Shown here: piece after piece, positions 5,540 to 5,914 of the stretch
Layout: every line of letters begins with the position of its first letter
Position numbering within the stretch: the stretch's first letter is position 1
Assembly (NCBI GenBank): GCA_031282785.1
Contig: JAITDB010000031.1
Span: 1-5,914, forward strand
DNA: 5,914 nucleotides
Direction: 5' to 3'
Source: Holosporaceae bacterium
Lineage (GTDB): Bacteria > Pseudomonadota > Alphaproteobacteria > UBA3830
Position numbers and translations under genes: made by a program
Notes under the pieces: model-generated
The model's input: the letters and a program-made list of their open reading frames with translations, nothing else
Database searches by the model: none
Told to the model about the DNA's origin: nothing

Positions 5540-5552
5540 CTTTGTTTATTTT
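5524..5552 (+). promoter_or_regulatory. Promoter of the divergent small ORF
   Basis: TTGAAA (5524-5529), a 17-base spacer and TATTTT (5547-5552) face right. The -35 lies between the -10 and -35 of the regulator promoter, so the two transcripts cannot easily start at once and one bound repressor could control both. Confidence 0.5.
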
Positions 5553-5602
5553 AGACAAGAAAATAGCAATAGCTTAGCGAAAAAAATAAATGGAAACAAT
5601 CC

Positions 5603-5608
5603 AAAGGA
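5603..5608 (+). promoter_or_regulatory. Ribosome binding site that sets the start of the divergent small ORF
   Basis: AAAGGA lies eight bases before the ATG at 5617. The upstream in-frame ATG at 5590 has no such site, so the shorter product is preferred. Confidence 0.55.
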
Positions 5609-5616
5609 AACCAAAA

Positions 5617-5823
5617 ATGATAAAAAGTAACTCCTACTCCAGTAATATCGATTCCATAATCGACGCCATTGGTATCGTCGACGATGAATCTGATATGCCT
5701 CCAGTTTCCGACGAAGAACGAGCAACGGCTAAGCTTCAGTTCCTGGTAGCTCAAATATTAGTGCGCGACCTCGTACTCATAAAAATGGATAAATCTAAAA
5801 GGTTCAAGAGTAGATTAGATTGA
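5617..5823 (+). CDS. Small acidic protein of unknown function, 3' end replaced by IS sequence
   Basis: A 68-residue product from the ATG at 5617; an upstream ATG at 5590 would give 77. The N-terminal half is acidic (IVDDESDMPPVSDEE). Then comes an amphipathic helix-like ATAKLQFLVAQILVRDLVLIKMD. The IS boundary falls at 5800/5801, so the last seven residues (RFKSRLD after the final Lys) and the TGA stop come from the IS. The native gene was therefore probably longer. It is divergent from the XRE regulator with 124 bases between, an arrangement typical of a repressor and its target or of a small antitoxin/toxin-like partner. I do not recognise it, and no domain is evident. Confidence 0.55.
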   Translation: MIKSNSYSSNIDSIIDAIGIVDDESDMPPVSDEERATAKLQFLVAQILVRDLVLIKMDKSKRFKSRLD

Positions 5824-5914
5824 TTTTCTAGCCCAATAAGGTAGGATATATCAATGAAAAATAGATACATAAAAAATACCCATATTTCTGAATCCCAATT
5901 TAGGAAAATTTTAC
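5801..5914 (+). mobile_element. 5' end of an insertion sequence, right copy (reads rightward out of the window)
   Basis: 5801-5909 is the perfect inverted counterpart of 1-109, and five further bases continue the element to the window edge. It begins GGTTCAAGAG and contains TAG and TGA stops in the incoming reading frames, followed by a ribosome site and the transposase start. Its insertion cut the small ORF at 5617. The two copies point away from each other, with all intervening genes between their 5' ends. Confidence 0.65.
5854..5914 (+). CDS. IS transposase, N-terminal fragment (IS1595-like), runs off the right edge
   Basis: ATG at 5854 with AGGA (5843-5846) seven bases upstream. The 20 visible residues run from MKNRYIKN through HISESQFRKIL. 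The ISE-x-x-FR pattern near the start is what I recall from IS1595-family transposases. Only the very N-terminus is present, so neither activity nor family can be confirmed from this window. Confidence 0.5.
   Translation, partial: MKNRYIKNTHISESQFRKIL

Noticed and set aside
113..5560. 14-base direct repeat TATTTTAGACAAGA at 113-126 and 5547-5560
   Set aside because: The second copy overlaps a putative -10. The match is short and A/T-rich, and it has no partner promoter at the left copy, so chance is adequate.
1..5914. Linear replicon with terminal inverted repeats
   Set aside because: The repeated ends carry a ribosome site and transposase start reading outward, which fits IS copies better than telomeres.

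Overview
The window reads as a piece of the genome of a host-associated, probably intracellular alphaproteobacterium. The main clue is a Trm112/UPF0434-type protein of the alphaproteobacterial form, which keeps CPLTG and YPIVDGIP but lacks the zinc cysteines. Supporting clues are AT-rich spacers, IS copies at both ends, a regulator broken by a frameshift at an A8 run, and a protein with a eukaryote-style polybasic/CaaX tail. The order Holosporales or a similar symbiont group would fit, but this is inference and no species can be named.

Layout, left to right. Positions 1-109 and 5801-5909 are perfect inverted copies of each other. Each carries the 5' end of the same IS, with the first codons of a transposase (IS1595-like N-terminus) reading outward, so the 5.7 kb between them is flanked by two oppositely oriented IS copies. 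Nearly all genes inside lie on the minus strand. 284-1426 encodes an exported 380-residue protein built from ten 22-residue repeats with an acidic tail; a 16-bp hairpin lies downstream of it. 1510-3532 is a three-gene polar amino-acid ABC importer operon (lipoprotein binding protein, HisM/GlnP-type permease, GlnQ-type ATPase), tightly coupled and partly overlapping. 3809-4668 is a two-gene unit: the Trm112-like protein, then an unrecognised 214-residue protein with an N-terminal hydrophobic segment, a winged-helix-like C-terminal region and the ending CCIL after a lysine-rich stretch. 4792-5492 is an XRE-type HTH regulator split by a -1 frame change. 5617-5823 (+) is a small divergent ORF cut by the right IS copy; it shares an overlapping back-to-back promoter region with the regulator.

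Working together: the ABC operon would scavenge amino acids from a host. The repeat protein and the CCIL protein are the best candidates for host-facing products. The regulator and its divergent small ORF look like a phage-type or toxin-antitoxin-type switch that is decaying. The most interesting item is the CCIL protein: if its TGA stop is real, it carries a plausible host-prenylation signal. An open 35-codon extension in the same frame beyond that TGA is the main reason for caution.
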